NCBI GenBank assembly: GCA_944390015.1
Contig: CALXOL010000015.1
Coordinates: forward strand, 1-64,000
Direction of reading: 5' to 3'
DNA length: 64,000 nt
From: an uncultured Spirochaetaceae bacterium
Lineage (GTDB): Bacteria; Spirochaetota; Spirochaetia; Sphaerochaetales; Sphaerochaetaceae
Shown: positions 16,975 to 25,975 of the stretch, one piece after another
Layout: each line of letters starts with the position of its first letter
How positions within the stretch are numbered: the first letter of the stretch is position 1
Position numbers and translations under genes: made by a program
Notes under the pieces: model-generated
The model's database searches: none
What the model was told of the DNA's origin: nothing
Seen by the model: the letters and a program-made list of their open reading frames with translations, nothing else

Positions 16975-17370
16975 TTATAACACTATTTCTCTTGGTTCAC
17001 TGGTAAAAGAATAAAATGTGGCCCTTACATCCTCAAGCATGAATACCTCTGTATTACCATCATCTGGATCATACATTTTTTTAAGCGAAGGATAGGCATT
17101 AAGCATATGGACTCTTGCTTCTCTTCTATCATCAAGAAAAGACTTTGCTTCAAGTCTTAACCACCTCTCCCCATCAAAGGCACAAATCTCTATACATGGG
17201 TTTTTCTTCATCTCTTCTGAGACCTTCTTTACTTTGCCAGTCTGTATATAAATTTTTCCTTCAAAAATTTCAGCAGTCCCAAACGGCCTGACTTTTGGCT
17301 TAACACCATCAACTGTAGCTAAGTAATAGGTTTCACACTTTTTTAAAAAGTCTACAATTTCGTTTTTCAT
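16975..17370 (-). CDS. pyridoxamine 5'-phosphate oxidase-like flavoprotein
   Basis: A 131-residue split-barrel protein of the PNPOx-like family. It shows the N-terminal helix and YYLATVDGVKPKVRPFG, then IYIQTGKVKKVSEEMKKNP and CIEICAFDGERWLRLEA, which form the FMN-binding strand set. Members of this size are usually small FMN or haem-binding oxidoreductases rather than true PdxH. AAAGGAGG lies six bases before the ATG. It is monocistronic with its own terminator. Upstream, 17371-17545 contains only the leader region and an inverted TTAACC/GGTTAA pair. Confidence 0.85.
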   Translation of the reverse strand: MKNEIVDFLKKCETYYLATVDGVKPKVRPFGTAEIFEGKIYIQTGKVKKVSEEMKKNPCIEICAFDGERWLRLEAKSFLDDRREARVHMLNAYPSLKKMYDPDDGNTEVFMLEDVRATFYSFTSEPREIVL

Positions 17371-17545
17371 TTTTTCCTCCTTTTTTTCATCTCTCGTCTC
17401 GCGCTACCGATGATGAGGATGAAAAAATATGATTCATACTTATCATGATACTCGCATGATGAACGTTTGTTAAAACTTTTTAGAGCTTAACCAATGATGA
17501 TTTTATCTGTCGGTTAAAATGCTTACTACCGATATGAGATGGCAA

Positions 17546-18691
17546 TCATTTCTCGATCAAAGCAATCGTCTCTACATGCTCAGTCCTGGGGAACATATCA
17601 ACTGGTTGGATACAAATGATACGATACGTACTAAAACGTTCAAGATATCTTATATCGCGTTCCTGAGTTTCAGGATTGCAGCTGATATACACTATCCTCT
17701 TTGGCGACAGTTTTATAAGAGAAGAGAGAAATCGCTCATCGGAGCCGGAGCGTGGAGGATCCAGGAAAACCACGTCATAATGTTCTTTTTTCTTAGCCTC
17801 CGCTTTAATGAAGGAAGATGCATCATCTGCTACAAATGATACATTATCAATATTATTCTCCTTGGCGCTCTTAATGGCGGAACGCACTGCATCAATGTTG
17901 TTCTCAACAGCGACGACCTCTTTTGCTTTCCTAGATGCTATCATGGCTATGGTTCCTGTTCCCGAATAAGCATCCAATACACGTTCCTTCCCACTAAGAG
18001 ATGCCATGTGCATTGCCATATCATACAGCACCTCTGTCTGGGATGCGTTAATCTGGAAGAAAGAGGATGAACTGATGCGAAAATGCAAATCGAATAAATC
18101 GGAGGTAATATAACTTTTCCCCGAGAGCACTTTTATCGGAGATGAAGAGACTATCATGGAAGTCTTCTCGCCATTTACCTGGTATGAAACCGATGCTACA
18201 GATGGGCACATGTCGCGAAGGGAGTTGGCAAACTCCTTCTTCCTCATGCACGCATCATTTCCAAAGATGAGAAGAACAAGTATCTCATTGCTCTTATGCC
18301 CCTTGCGCAGCAGGACATGGCGAAGATCTCCTTTGAAAGAATCCTCATCATAAGGCTTTATGCCATAACTCCTCATAAGATGCCTGATACATCTGAGAAT
18401 CTCCGCAGATTCCTCAAATTCCAAAGGACAATCTTTTTTCTCTATTATCTTATGTGTTCCTTTGATGAACAGGCCTGAGATGATTCGACCTTTTCTGTCA
18501 TAGCCGAAAGAGGCCACGACCTTGTTCCTATAATGCTTAATCTCAGAGCCAATCGTCTCATATGTAGGACAATGGTAGGAAAACAGGGAATGTACGTAGC
18601 GAGTCTTCATCTCCAACTCTTCTTTGTAGCTCATTGAATAGTCGCAACCGCCACATCTTCTGAACAATGGACAGATATCCTTATTTCTCAT
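17546..18691 (-). CDS. 23S rRNA (uracil-5-)-methyltransferase, RlmD/RumA type
   Basis: A 381-residue SAM-dependent m5U methyltransferase of the TrmA/RlmCD family. The N-terminal cysteines CPLFRRCGGC plus a later CPLEF supply the four ligands of a 4Fe-4S cluster. The Rossmann part has SSFFQINASQTEVLY, LDAYSGTGTIAMIAS and FLDPPRSG. The catalytic pair is Cys in YISCNP and the general-base Glu in RTEHVE. It lacks the TRAM domain of longer homologues. The start overlaps the dipeptidase stop by four bases, so both are in one operon. Whether it modifies 23S U747, U1939 or both is not decidable here. Confidence 0.92.
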   Translation of the reverse strand: MRNKDICPLFRRCGGCDYSMSYKEELEMKTRYVHSLFSYHCPTYETIGSEIKHYRNKVVASFGYDRKGRIISGLFIKGTHKIIEKKDCPLEFEESAEILRCIRHLMRSYGIKPYDEDSFKGDLRHVLLRKGHKSNEILVLLIFGNDACMRKKEFANSLRDMCPSVASVSYQVNGEKTSMIVSSSPIKVLSGKSYITSDLFDLHFRISSSSFFQINASQTEVLYDMAMHMASLSGKERVLDAYSGTGTIAMIASRKAKEVVAVENNIDAVRSAIKSAKENNIDNVSFVADDASSFIKAEAKKKEHYDVVFLDPPRSGSDERFLSSLIKLSPKRIVYISCNPETQERDIRYLERFSTYRIICIQPVDMFPRTEHVETIALIEK

Positions 18692-19629
18692 GCTAAAACC
18701 CTTAATCCATTACCATAATAGAATTTCTCAATCTGGGAAGCACTTAATCCCGCCTTTCTAAGAGGATCATACAGCTTACAATAGTCCAGAACGCTAGCAA
18801 GCTCAAGGCTCCCATCTGTGCCATCAAGATCACTACCGATTGCAATCACATCCTCTCCTGCAACATTATAAAAATGCATGATGTGTTCAACCATATCCTG
18901 AATTCTTGACACGCAATCCTCCATTCTGGAGTCTGCTGGATAATTTCGGAGAAATATTGGACAGACGTTCATTCCTATGATACCGCCCCTTTGTGCGATT
19001 TTTCGGGCCATATCATCGGTCAGATTCCTCGGATGGTTGCATAAAGCTCGGGAATCTGAATGGGTTGCCACCATCCTTACCCCATGATCATAAACATCCT
19101 GAAATCCTCCATCACTGAGATGGGATACATCCACAATGATATTCATCCCGGAAAGCGCCTCAACAGCCTCGTGCCCTTTCTTTTTGAGTCCTCTTGCCAT
19201 TATTGCCGGGTCTGCTGAATTAGGATAGGCATATGCATTCTCATTATTCCATATAAGGGATGCTATCCTCACACCCCATAAACCAAGCAGTTCAAGCTTC
19301 TTATCATCACCGTCAATAGGACCAATATCCTCGACGGTAAGAACCGCACTCGTTTCATTATGAATTATATCCGAAGCGTTATAAGCCTGCCTGATAAGAG
19401 GAGAAGCAAGATCCATCTCGCACTGGAAACGGTCATGCAAAGCATTAAAGAGTTCCCATCGAGAGGGAAAAAGATTATTCTCCTCTGGTGTAAATAAGGC
19501 AAAGCAGATAGCTTTCACACCCGCTTTTTTCATTCTTTGAACGTCTACGGCGAATGAATTACTTTCAAGGCTTTCACCGCTTTTATTGATTACGAGCTGG
19601 TATATCGTATCCACATGAAAATCTATCAT
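18688..19629 (-). CDS. membrane dipeptidase (peptidase family M19)
   Basis: A 313-residue zinc dipeptidase of the renal-dipeptidase family. Metal ligands are visible: HVD at residues 4-6, Glu in TVEDIG, His in VDVSHLS and in VATHSDSRAL, and the late Asp in IGSDLDG. There is no signal peptide, so it is cytosolic as in most bacterial members; it cleaves dipeptides, including D-amino-acid ones. A -10-like TAGAAT ends seven bases before the ATG and no Shine-Dalgarno site is present, suggesting a leaderless start. The RNA methyltransferase follows with a four-base overlap. Confidence 0.92.
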   Translation of the reverse strand: MIDFHVDTIYQLVINKSGESLESNSFAVDVQRMKKAGVKAICFALFTPEENNLFPSRWELFNALHDRFQCEMDLASPLIRQAYNASDIIHNETSAVLTVEDIGPIDGDDKKLELLGLWGVRIASLIWNNENAYAYPNSADPAIMARGLKKKGHEAVEALSGMNIIVDVSHLSDGGFQDVYDHGVRMVATHSDSRALCNHPRNLTDDMARKIAQRGGIIGMNVCPIFLRNYPADSRMEDCVSRIQDMVEHIMHFYNVAGEDVIAIGSDLDGTDGSLELASVLDYCKLYDPLRKAGLSASQIEKFYYGNGLRVLA

Positions 19630-19680
19630 GGGAAAGATTCTACATCTCTTTTCCCCTCTATAAAAGAGCAGAAGTAATAA

Positions 19681-22600
19681 TCAGGAGCGGTTACGCATCT
19701 TTCCAGGTGTCACACCCTTTATCTTTTTAAATACCCGGCAGAAATACGCCTGATCCTGGAAGCCAGTACGGTATGCGACCTCATTAACGCTCATCGCCTC
19801 CTGCCTGAGAAGTTCCGATGCCAGGTATATTCTGAACCTGTTCAGGTAGTCCCATGGAGAAAGCCCGATCTCCTTTCTGAAGATACGTGTCAGATAATCC
19901 TCGCTGACATTCACGCTCTCTGCAAGCTGCCAGCGTGTTATCTGGCTTGTGGCATGCTCCTCAAGATAGCCTAAGGCCTTCTTCACCAAAGCTCCGGTAA
20001 AAGGAGGCAGAATCTCAGAGCCCGCAAGAATGGCATTAAAACGTGCTATGAAATCGTCAGATTCGACGATACAGGCGTTCGCAAGCAGAATCTTAGGTAT
20101 TGAGCTTATGGACTCCGCATAAGAGGCGCTGAATGTTCCGGGGAAGATCATGATGTTGAAACTGACATTCTCCTTTTTCCTGAAATCCATTATCTCCTTG
20201 GCGCTGAGCGCAGTGGTTGTAATCATAAGCCTGACTTCCTGATGGCGCTCCTTAGTTGAGAACTCATCAAGTTTTTTCAGATAAATTATATTCTTTTCCG
20301 ATAGCACCTTCTTAAGAGGTTCGGGTATTCCACCAAGAATCACGACAGGAGGTGTATCGAAATCCTTCATCATGTTTCCTATCAGCATTGCAGGACTTAC
20401 GGCATCAGAAACATCACCATAGAAATAAAGAGGGATCCTGGCATATGATGAATCGCTGGAGAGTCCCCTCAACAGGGATAGTGCACCATAGCTCGAGTCT
20501 GCCATGTCCCAGCTTATTGCGGCGATATCTGGATAATATATCCTTCCCTTATTAATCAGGTCTTCCTTATAAAGCTTACCATTATAAAAGTCCGAAACCT
20601 TTTGCTCATTACCACCTACAATGAGAATTTTCCCATCCTTGTTTCTGACTCCTTCGAGTGAGAAAGTCGGGAGTGAGAACGAGAGCCTTATATGCCCCAT
20701 TCCAGGACTTATAAGCCCCTGATGCATCAACATTATCTTCTCTGCAAGGAGGAAGGACGTGTCATTCAAGAAAAGCCTGTAATCGAGTTTATTCTCCGTA
20801 TTCTCGATATCGACATCGACACTTGCCCGACTAGAGAGAGATAGTCTTAGACGTACAGGGCAGTTGTTCTCCGCCGAGAGAGTGATAAGCATCTCTAAAA
20901 CCTCTCTCAGCATCTGCTTATCAAAATAGACAAGTGGGATTCTATCTTCAACATCGATAGTGATGCCTTTTTCATCTGCTATCTTTCCAACGATTTCATC
21001 TATCTTTACCAGAGTATCCTCAAACTCAAGTTCTCCAGTCTGGGCAAGAGAGAGATCGAGCATGTGATTCGCTTTTTCAATCTCATGGGATATGGCGTCT
21101 CTGCCATCTCCTTCCGGCATTGCATTGAGTATTTCCTTGATTTTGAGCAGAGGGTCACGAAGCACATCTGAGACATTTGAAAAGAATTCATTTCTGGCTT
21201 TTTCGGCATTCTCAGCACGTATTCGAGCTTTATTGCTGCTCTCAAAGAGATAAGTACCTTGGACTGCGGAGCTCAAGGATGTCCTCAGCTCCTCTAGAAG
21301 AAGTCCGTCATTCGTCTCACTCCTAACTACGAGATATCCTAAATCCGTGTTCTCAGAAAAGAGCTCACTGACTACATATACACCAGAGCCGAACGTATCT
21401 GTTATAGACTCCGGCAGTATCAGGTCTTCCTCAAAATCTATCTCCTCCGTATAAAGACGATCCTTGTCAAATCCACCGATGAAACGGGAGCTTATACTCT
21501 CTGTTTTAAGAACTACGAAAGCAGCGCTTACAAAAAGGGATGGCAGATACTTTTTGAGGCTCTCGGCAAGCTGAGAAAAGCTTTTGATGCTTAAAAGCTC
21601 ACACTTTAAACTGTTTAGAATCTTCTCCTTCTCCTGATTTCTTACCTTCATCAGTAAATTCACCCTGTCCAAGGCCGTACCAACGAGAGGGAGAAGTCTC
21701 TCATTTACGAATTTCTCATAATATTCGTTCCTGTTAATCAGGAAAGACCATCTTATTGCCTCATAAATCAGGTTGATATCAACAGAACGAGAGAGAAGGG
21801 ACTCAAATAGTGCTGAGAAATTAAAAAGCAGATCCTCCTGCTCATCTTCCAGAAGCGGGAAGGCAAATGACCGGTTAACGACCTTTTCAAACAGTAGGCC
21901 CTCATCATCCGTGAACTGAAATGTCTTATTCGCCCATGTTTGAAAACTCTTCCTGTCTTTTATTACGAGTGCGGCGACCTTCTCCCCTCCGATACTGTCA
22001 CGGCAACCACAGCTACGCCTTATGACAAGCTCTGCAGGAAGAACAACATCTGGCCCATCATACTCACTGTCATTTGAGCTTATAACCCCTTTAAGCAAAG
22101 TATAAGCCATCATACCCATTCTCTCATAAGGGAGTGAAACGGTGGTGCAAGGAATACGCAGAAGCTGGCTATCAGAACTGTTATTGAACCCCACAAGCTT
22201 TAAATCCTTAGGAATCCTCACACCTATTCTCTCAAGGTATCGCCCGGCTGAGAGCATCAAAAGGTCACTCGAGGCACATAAGGCGTCGAAATCAATCCCA
22301 GGTCTAAGCCCCCGTTCCTCTACCAGTTCCTTTATGGCGGCCTCTCCTTCCTGCCATGCATGGAATGATGTGATAAGATTCTCATCAATTTCCAGCCCTG
22401 ACTCAGTAAGGCTGTCTATATATGCCCTATATCTCTCATTAGCGGATTTATGATTCTCAGGTCCTCTTATCAAGGCAAGCCTTTTTGCTCCATGAATCTT
22501 TATCAGGTGCAGAATCTCACTCTTATAGCCATCATAGGCATCGAAACTGACATCTGCATGGCCTTTACATTTAAGACCTATTGTCACATATGGAAGGCTT

Positions 22601-22881
22601 TCAAAATTCCCCTTATGAAAATCCTCAACATCGCTAAGCGATACCTCTCCACCAAGTGTTGATGCCCATGAAATCAGGCCATCCAGATTCTTCTGATTAA
22701 CCAGCGGCACAACCCCGGCACGCATCTCTTCATTCTCTTCTTTTGCGGAGAGCCTCCCAATTGGAAAAAGAAACAGCTGATCGTTGCTTTTTCTCACATG
22801 ATCCGCAATAGCAGACCAGAGCTTCAAAGAAGATCCTGTATGTATGCTTGCAAATGTAAAGCCGATTCTATATCCTTCCAC
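19681..22881 (-). CDS. fused LacI-like sensor / degenerate histidine kinase / AraC regulator
   Basis: A 1066-residue regulator. Residues 1-290 are a LacI-type sugar-binding domain (CASSDLLMLSAGRYLE, LVGFNNS) without an N-terminal HTH. About 300-550 is an uncharacterised sensor-like middle. About 560-740 resembles HisKA/HATPase, but the phospho-acceptor region reads FFSNVSDVLRDPL with no His, and the ATP-binding G-boxes are degraded. About 745-950 looks like two worn receiver domains. The last 100 residues are an AraC HTH (YLTRIFRKEIGLSPWDYLNRFR, YRTGFQDQAYFCRVFKK). The start is GTG 22881 with GGGGAG upstream. It lies just after the acetylesterase and probably senses pectin oligosaccharides to control this locus. 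Confidence 0.88.
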   Translation of the reverse strand: MEGYRIGFTFASIHTGSSLKLWSAIADHVRKSNDQLFLFPIGRLSAKEENEEMRAGVVPLVNQKNLDGLISWASTLGGEVSLSDVEDFHKGNFESLPYVTIGLKCKGHADVSFDAYDGYKSEILHLIKIHGAKRLALIRGPENHKSANERYRAYIDSLTESGLEIDENLITSFHAWQEGEAAIKELVEERGLRPGIDFDALCASSDLLMLSAGRYLERIGVRIPKDLKLVGFNNSSDSQLLRIPCTTVSLPYERMGMMAYTLLKGVISSNDSEYDGPDVVLPAELVIRRSCGCRDSIGGEKVAALVIKDRKSFQTWANKTFQFTDDEGLLFEKVVNRSFAFPLLEDEQEDLLFNFSALFESLLSRSVDINLIYEAIRWSFLINRNEYYEKFVNERLLPLVGTALDRVNLLMKVRNQEKEKILNSLKCELLSIKSFSQLAESLKKYLPSLFVSAAFVVLKTESISSRFIGGFDKDRLYTEEIDFEEDLILPESITDTFGSGVYVVSELFSENTDLGYLVVRSETNDGLLLEELRTSLSSAVQGTYLFESSNKARIRAENAEKARNEFFSNVSDVLRDPLLKIKEILNAMPEGDGRDAISHEIEKANHMLDLSLAQTGELEFEDTLVKIDEIVGKIADEKGITIDVEDRIPLVYFDKQMLREVLEMLITLSAENNCPVRLRLSLSSRASVDVDIENTENKLDYRLFLNDTSFLLAEKIMLMHQGLISPGMGHIRLSFSLPTFSLEGVRNKDGKILIVGGNEQKVSDFYNGKLYKEDLINKGRIYYPDIAAISWDMADSSYGALSLLRGLSSDSSYARIPLYFYGDVSDAVSPAMLIGNMMKDFDTPPVVILGGIPEPLKKVLSEKNIIYLKKLDEFSTKERHQEVRLMITTTALSAKEIMDFRKKENVSFNIMIFPGTFSASYAESISSIPKILLANACIVESDDFIARFNAILAGSEILPPFTGALVKKALGYLEEHATSQITRWQLAESVNVSEDYLTRIFRKEIGLSPWDYLNRFRIYLASELLRQEAMSVNEVAYRTGFQDQAYFCRVFKKIKGVTPGKMRNRS

Positions 22882-22894
22882 TTTACTCTCCCCT

Positions 22895-23563
22895 TCATCC
22901 GTTCATTCTAAGAAAAGATGGTGAATACTTTTTTAAAGAATCATTTACCATTGATGCCACAGTCTGGGCTCCTAATGGTCTGAGATGGGTATCATCCTCA
23001 TCTCCTAAGGGATAATTTGGATAGACTCCTGCTGGAAAATGCATGAAGAATTTCATGCTTCCTTCATCCCCTTCGGTCCTGAGAAGCTCCATGGTCTTCT
23101 CCGTCATATCTATTACCGGTATGTTAAGGGACGAAGCGACATCTTTCATGGCCTTCGGGTAATCCCCATGGGTATCGACGGGTATTCCATCGATGAACTT
23201 TCTTCTTGCTATTGGAGTAAGAAAGTATACGGATACACCCTTTTGAACCAGACATTGTGCCATATAGATAAGATTATCCATGAAACTCGTCCAAGGTTCA
23301 GTGTGCCTCTCCTCATCGCTCTTACTCTCGTTATGCCCATACTGAATTAAAGCAACATCCCCGAAAGAGGCTAAGGCCAGGGCATTAAAAAATTCCCCAT
23401 TGGCAAGGACCTGCTTCGTACTTCTTCCGTTTATGGCACGGTTATCAAGAATCCATCCAGGAGCAAGATATGGGGAGAAACACTCACCCCACCCCGTCTC
23501 AGGCCTTGCTTTTTCCTCTTTCGCTGCAGCTGTCGAATCACCAAATATGAACACTCTCGGCAT
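22895..23563 (-). CDS. rhamnogalacturonan acetylesterase (SGNH, CE12-like)
   Basis: A 222-residue SGNH hydrolase that removes acetyl groups from rhamnogalacturonan. The nucleophile is in FIFGDSTAA, the oxyanion Asn in QYGHNESK, and the catalytic Asp-His pair is in DDTHLRPLGA. There is no signal peptide, so it acts on imported oligosaccharides. It has an AGAGG site before ATG 23563, and lies between GH28 and the regulator on the same strand, 13 bases before the latter. Confidence 0.9.
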   Translation of the reverse strand: MPRVFIFGDSTAAAKEEKARPETGWGECFSPYLAPGWILDNRAINGRSTKQVLANGEFFNALALASFGDVALIQYGHNESKSDEERHTEPWTSFMDNLIYMAQCLVQKGVSVYFLTPIARRKFIDGIPVDTHGDYPKAMKDVASSLNIPVIDMTEKTMELLRTEGDEGSMKFFMHFPAGVYPNYPLGDEDDTHLRPLGAQTVASMVNDSLKKYSPSFLRMNG

Positions 23564-23586
23564 AAAAACCTCTTATATTTCAAAAA

Positions 23587-23615
23587 TCCTTCAAGAGCAT
23601 ATATCTCTTGAAGGA
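23587..23615 (-). terminator. terminator/attenuator between GH28 and the acetylesterase
   Basis: A perfect 11-pair stem TCCTTCAAGAG/CTCTTGAAGGA with a seven-base loop is followed on the minus strand by TTTTTG. The acetylesterase start is only 24 bases further, so some read-through is expected if the genes form one operon. Confidence 0.8.
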
Positions 23616-23638
23616 AAAGGAGAACAATTTTATCAATG

Positions 23639-24985
23639 TTATCGGATCTGGCAACCTTCCTCAATCAGGAAAGCCTCATCAGTACCGGTAAAAGATACGT
23701 TTTTTATCTCTGCATCTACATTGCGGAGTCTGACAGCCCTACTCGTAATCTCAGGCAATCCCTCATACATCTCGCTGTCCTCTATCGCAGCTGATGGATT
23801 ATCAGAGAGGGAGAACGAGCAGTCCTTGATGACAAGCCCCGTTATAGGCATCTCGGGCAGTCCCACAATGAAACCATTTGTAGCACGGCTTCCCGTAGCA
23901 TGACAGTCCTCGATATCGACATTCTTGATTGAAGGGGTCGAATCCACGACATCAAGTTTTGAAAGGCTGAAACAGCTTTGGTCATCAGCACCACAACGAT
24001 AATACATGTTTATCGCTATCGGGCAGAGGTTATCTGTGATCTCAAGGGATTTGAATCTCAGGTTTTCGATTGCACCACCCCTACCTCTTCTGGTCTTAAT
24101 CCTGATACCTCTGTCGGTTCCAATGAATGAGCAGTTCTCAACATCAACGTTCTGTATTCCAGCTGCGGTCTCACTTCCTACGACGATTCCACCGTGTGCC
24201 TTATAGACGCGACAGGATGAGACACGTACATTCTTCGTTATTCTCGCTGTTTTTATCCCGTCATCCCCACTACCGCTCTTGAGTGCGATTCCATCGTCTC
24301 CGACTTCGACAATACAGTTTGAAACCGTTACATTCGTACAGGAGTCTATATCTATACCGTCTGTGTTAGGACTCTCGTACGGGTTCTTGATGCTTACACC
24401 GTCGATAACCAGATGATCAGTATATACAGGGTGCAACGTCCAGAATGGACTGTTCTGAAGTCTTATGCCTCTTATCTCAACATTCTTCGCATTCAAAGTC
24501 TGGAATAGTGGAGGTCTGAGGAACTGGCACTGCCTTCCGCCACCTCCTCCCGGCTGATTCTTGTAATCTGGATTCAAAGCGGCAAACTTCTTCTCCACCT
24601 CTGTCTCCGGCTCCGCCTGTCCATGCTTCTTATATGCAGCGAAATCCCACCAGTATTTTCCGTTCCCGTCAATGACGCCTTCTCCGATTACAGAGACGTT
24701 CTCAACATCATTGATGAAAACACAGGGGTGCATCGCATAGCAGTTTACGCCCTCCCATCTTGTATAGACCGGCTCATAGATTGTCTGATCAGCGATGAAA
24801 AGGATGATGGCACCTTTTTCCAGCTTAAGAGTAGTATTGCTACCTATACTGAACGGGCCAGTAAGGAACGTCCCTTCAGGAACACTGATACCCCTTCCAC
24901 CTGAAAGTGCGCTCTTAAAAGCCGCACTATTATCTGTTTTTCCGTCCCCGACGGCACCATAGGATAAAATCGATTCAAACTCCAT
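23639..24985 (-). CDS. GH28 polygalacturonase / rhamnogalacturonan hydrolase
   Basis: A 448-residue right-handed beta-helix glycosidase. The GH28 catalytic cluster is present in order: NTDGIDID, VGDDGIALKSG, the His in AHGGIVVGSE and the RIKTRRGRGG strand. The N-terminal AVGDGKTDNSAAF is the usual start of the helix. No signal peptide is seen, so it most likely cleaves galacturonate-containing oligosaccharides inside the cell. AAAGGAAATAGGT precedes the ATG. It is the first gene of the GH28-esterase-regulator set and is divergent from the sugar isomerase at 25033. Confidence 0.92.
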   Translation of the reverse strand: MEFESILSYGAVGDGKTDNSAAFKSALSGGRGISVPEGTFLTGPFSIGSNTTLKLEKGAIILFIADQTIYEPVYTRWEGVNCYAMHPCVFINDVENVSVIGEGVIDGNGKYWWDFAAYKKHGQAEPETEVEKKFAALNPDYKNQPGGGGGRQCQFLRPPLFQTLNAKNVEIRGIRLQNSPFWTLHPVYTDHLVIDGVSIKNPYESPNTDGIDIDSCTNVTVSNCIVEVGDDGIALKSGSGDDGIKTARITKNVRVSSCRVYKAHGGIVVGSETAAGIQNVDVENCSFIGTDRGIRIKTRRGRGGAIENLRFKSLEITDNLCPIAINMYYRCGADDQSCFSLSKLDVVDSTPSIKNVDIEDCHATGSRATNGFIVGLPEMPITGLVIKDCSFSLSDNPSAAIEDSEMYEGLPEITSRAVRLRNVDAEIKNVSFTGTDEAFLIEEGCQIR

Positions 24986-25032
24986 ACCTATTTCCTTTAC
25001 AAATATGAGCAGATGAATTTAAAATTCCAATT

Positions 25033-25908
25033 ATGGAAATTGGATTCAGAGCTCATGACATCGGCAAGTTCGATTCCGTGGAATCACTTGCATCAACTAT
25101 CGAGACCTTCAAAAAACGGAGCAAGATACAGCTCGCTTTAAACAAGGTCATCCCATCATCTCCAAAGTATACAGAGTATACACCGGAGTATATCTCTTCC
25201 GTGCGAGAGACACTTAATGCACACGGCGTGTCCATCGCAATCGTCGGATGCTATATCAATCCCGTCCATCCAGATGAGGATCAAAGGGAAGATCACCTAA
25301 GGCGCTTTGAGACCAGCCTCTCCCTTCATAAGGAGTTCGGCTGTCCTTATATCGGAACTGAGACGGGAAGCGCCAATCCCGACTGTTCCTACAATCCGCT
25401 CACTTTCGAGGAAAAGAACTTCTCTCTTTTTCTCTCCTCTGTGGAACGCCTTCTCAAAAAAGCCGAGCAATACGGGTCAACCGTTACGCTTGAAGCCGTT
25501 TCAAGGCAGCATACCATCTGCTCAGCAGAGCGTATGAGAAGGGTCATGGATACTTTCAAGAGCGATAATCTGAAAGTGATATACGACCCAATCAATCTCA
25601 CAAGCTGGCTTGGAATGGAAGAGCCTGACGGATCTGTGCGTAGCAAGCCAAGCAAAGAGGCTGTCGAAAAAGCCATCAGGCACGACCTAGACCTTTTAGC
25701 ACCCTATATCGTAGCCATCCATGCCAAGAACTACATTCTGGATTCAAACGGCTGGAAAATCGGTAATAAGGCGCTCATGGAGGGAGTCGTAGACTGGTCT
25801 GTCATATTCCGTCTCCTTAGAGAATACGGAATCGATGTGCCAGTACTTTTAGAGAACCTTAATCCGGCAACACTAAAAGAGACTCTCGCCTACCTCAACA
25901 CCATCTGA
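25033..25908 (+). CDS. sugar phosphate isomerase/epimerase family protein
   Basis: A 291-residue TIM-barrel protein of the AP-endonuclease-2/xylose-isomerase-like group. Metal ligands appear in VTLEAVS (Glu), VIYDPINL (Asp), IVAIHAKNY (His) and VLLENLNP (Glu). It probably isomerises or epimerises a sugar acid or deoxysugar released from pectin; the substrate is not readable. The ATG has no ribosome site, but TTTACA (24996-25001), 18 bases and TAAAAT (25020-25025) form a promoter whose -10 ends seven bases before it. Confidence 0.82.
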   Translation: MEIGFRAHDIGKFDSVESLASTIETFKKRSKIQLALNKVIPSSPKYTEYTPEYISSVRETLNAHGVSIAIVGCYINPVHPDEDQREDHLRRFETSLSLHKEFGCPYIGTETGSANPDCSYNPLTFEEKNFSLFLSSVERLLKKAEQYGSTVTLEAVSRQHTICSAERMRRVMDTFKSDNLKVIYDPINLTSWLGMEEPDGSVRSKPSKEAVEKAIRHDLDLLAPYIVAIHAKNYILDSNGWKIGNKALMEGVVDWSVIFRLLREYGIDVPVLLENLNPATLKETLAYLNTI

Positions 25909-25919
25909 ATTAAATGCTG

Positions 25920-25975
25920 CTGGAAGAGGAAGAGTCTCTCTGGTGGAAGCCTTATTTGCACTCCTCCTCTTCCAG
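25920..25975. repeat. inverted repeat in the convergent gap
   Basis: Arms at 25920-25934 and 25961-25975 pair at 14 of 15 positions around a 26-base loop. The right arm is the 3' end of the GH105 gene and its stop region. It may act as a two-way terminator or mRNA-protecting stem for the convergent transcripts, although no T-run follows. Confidence 0.5.
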
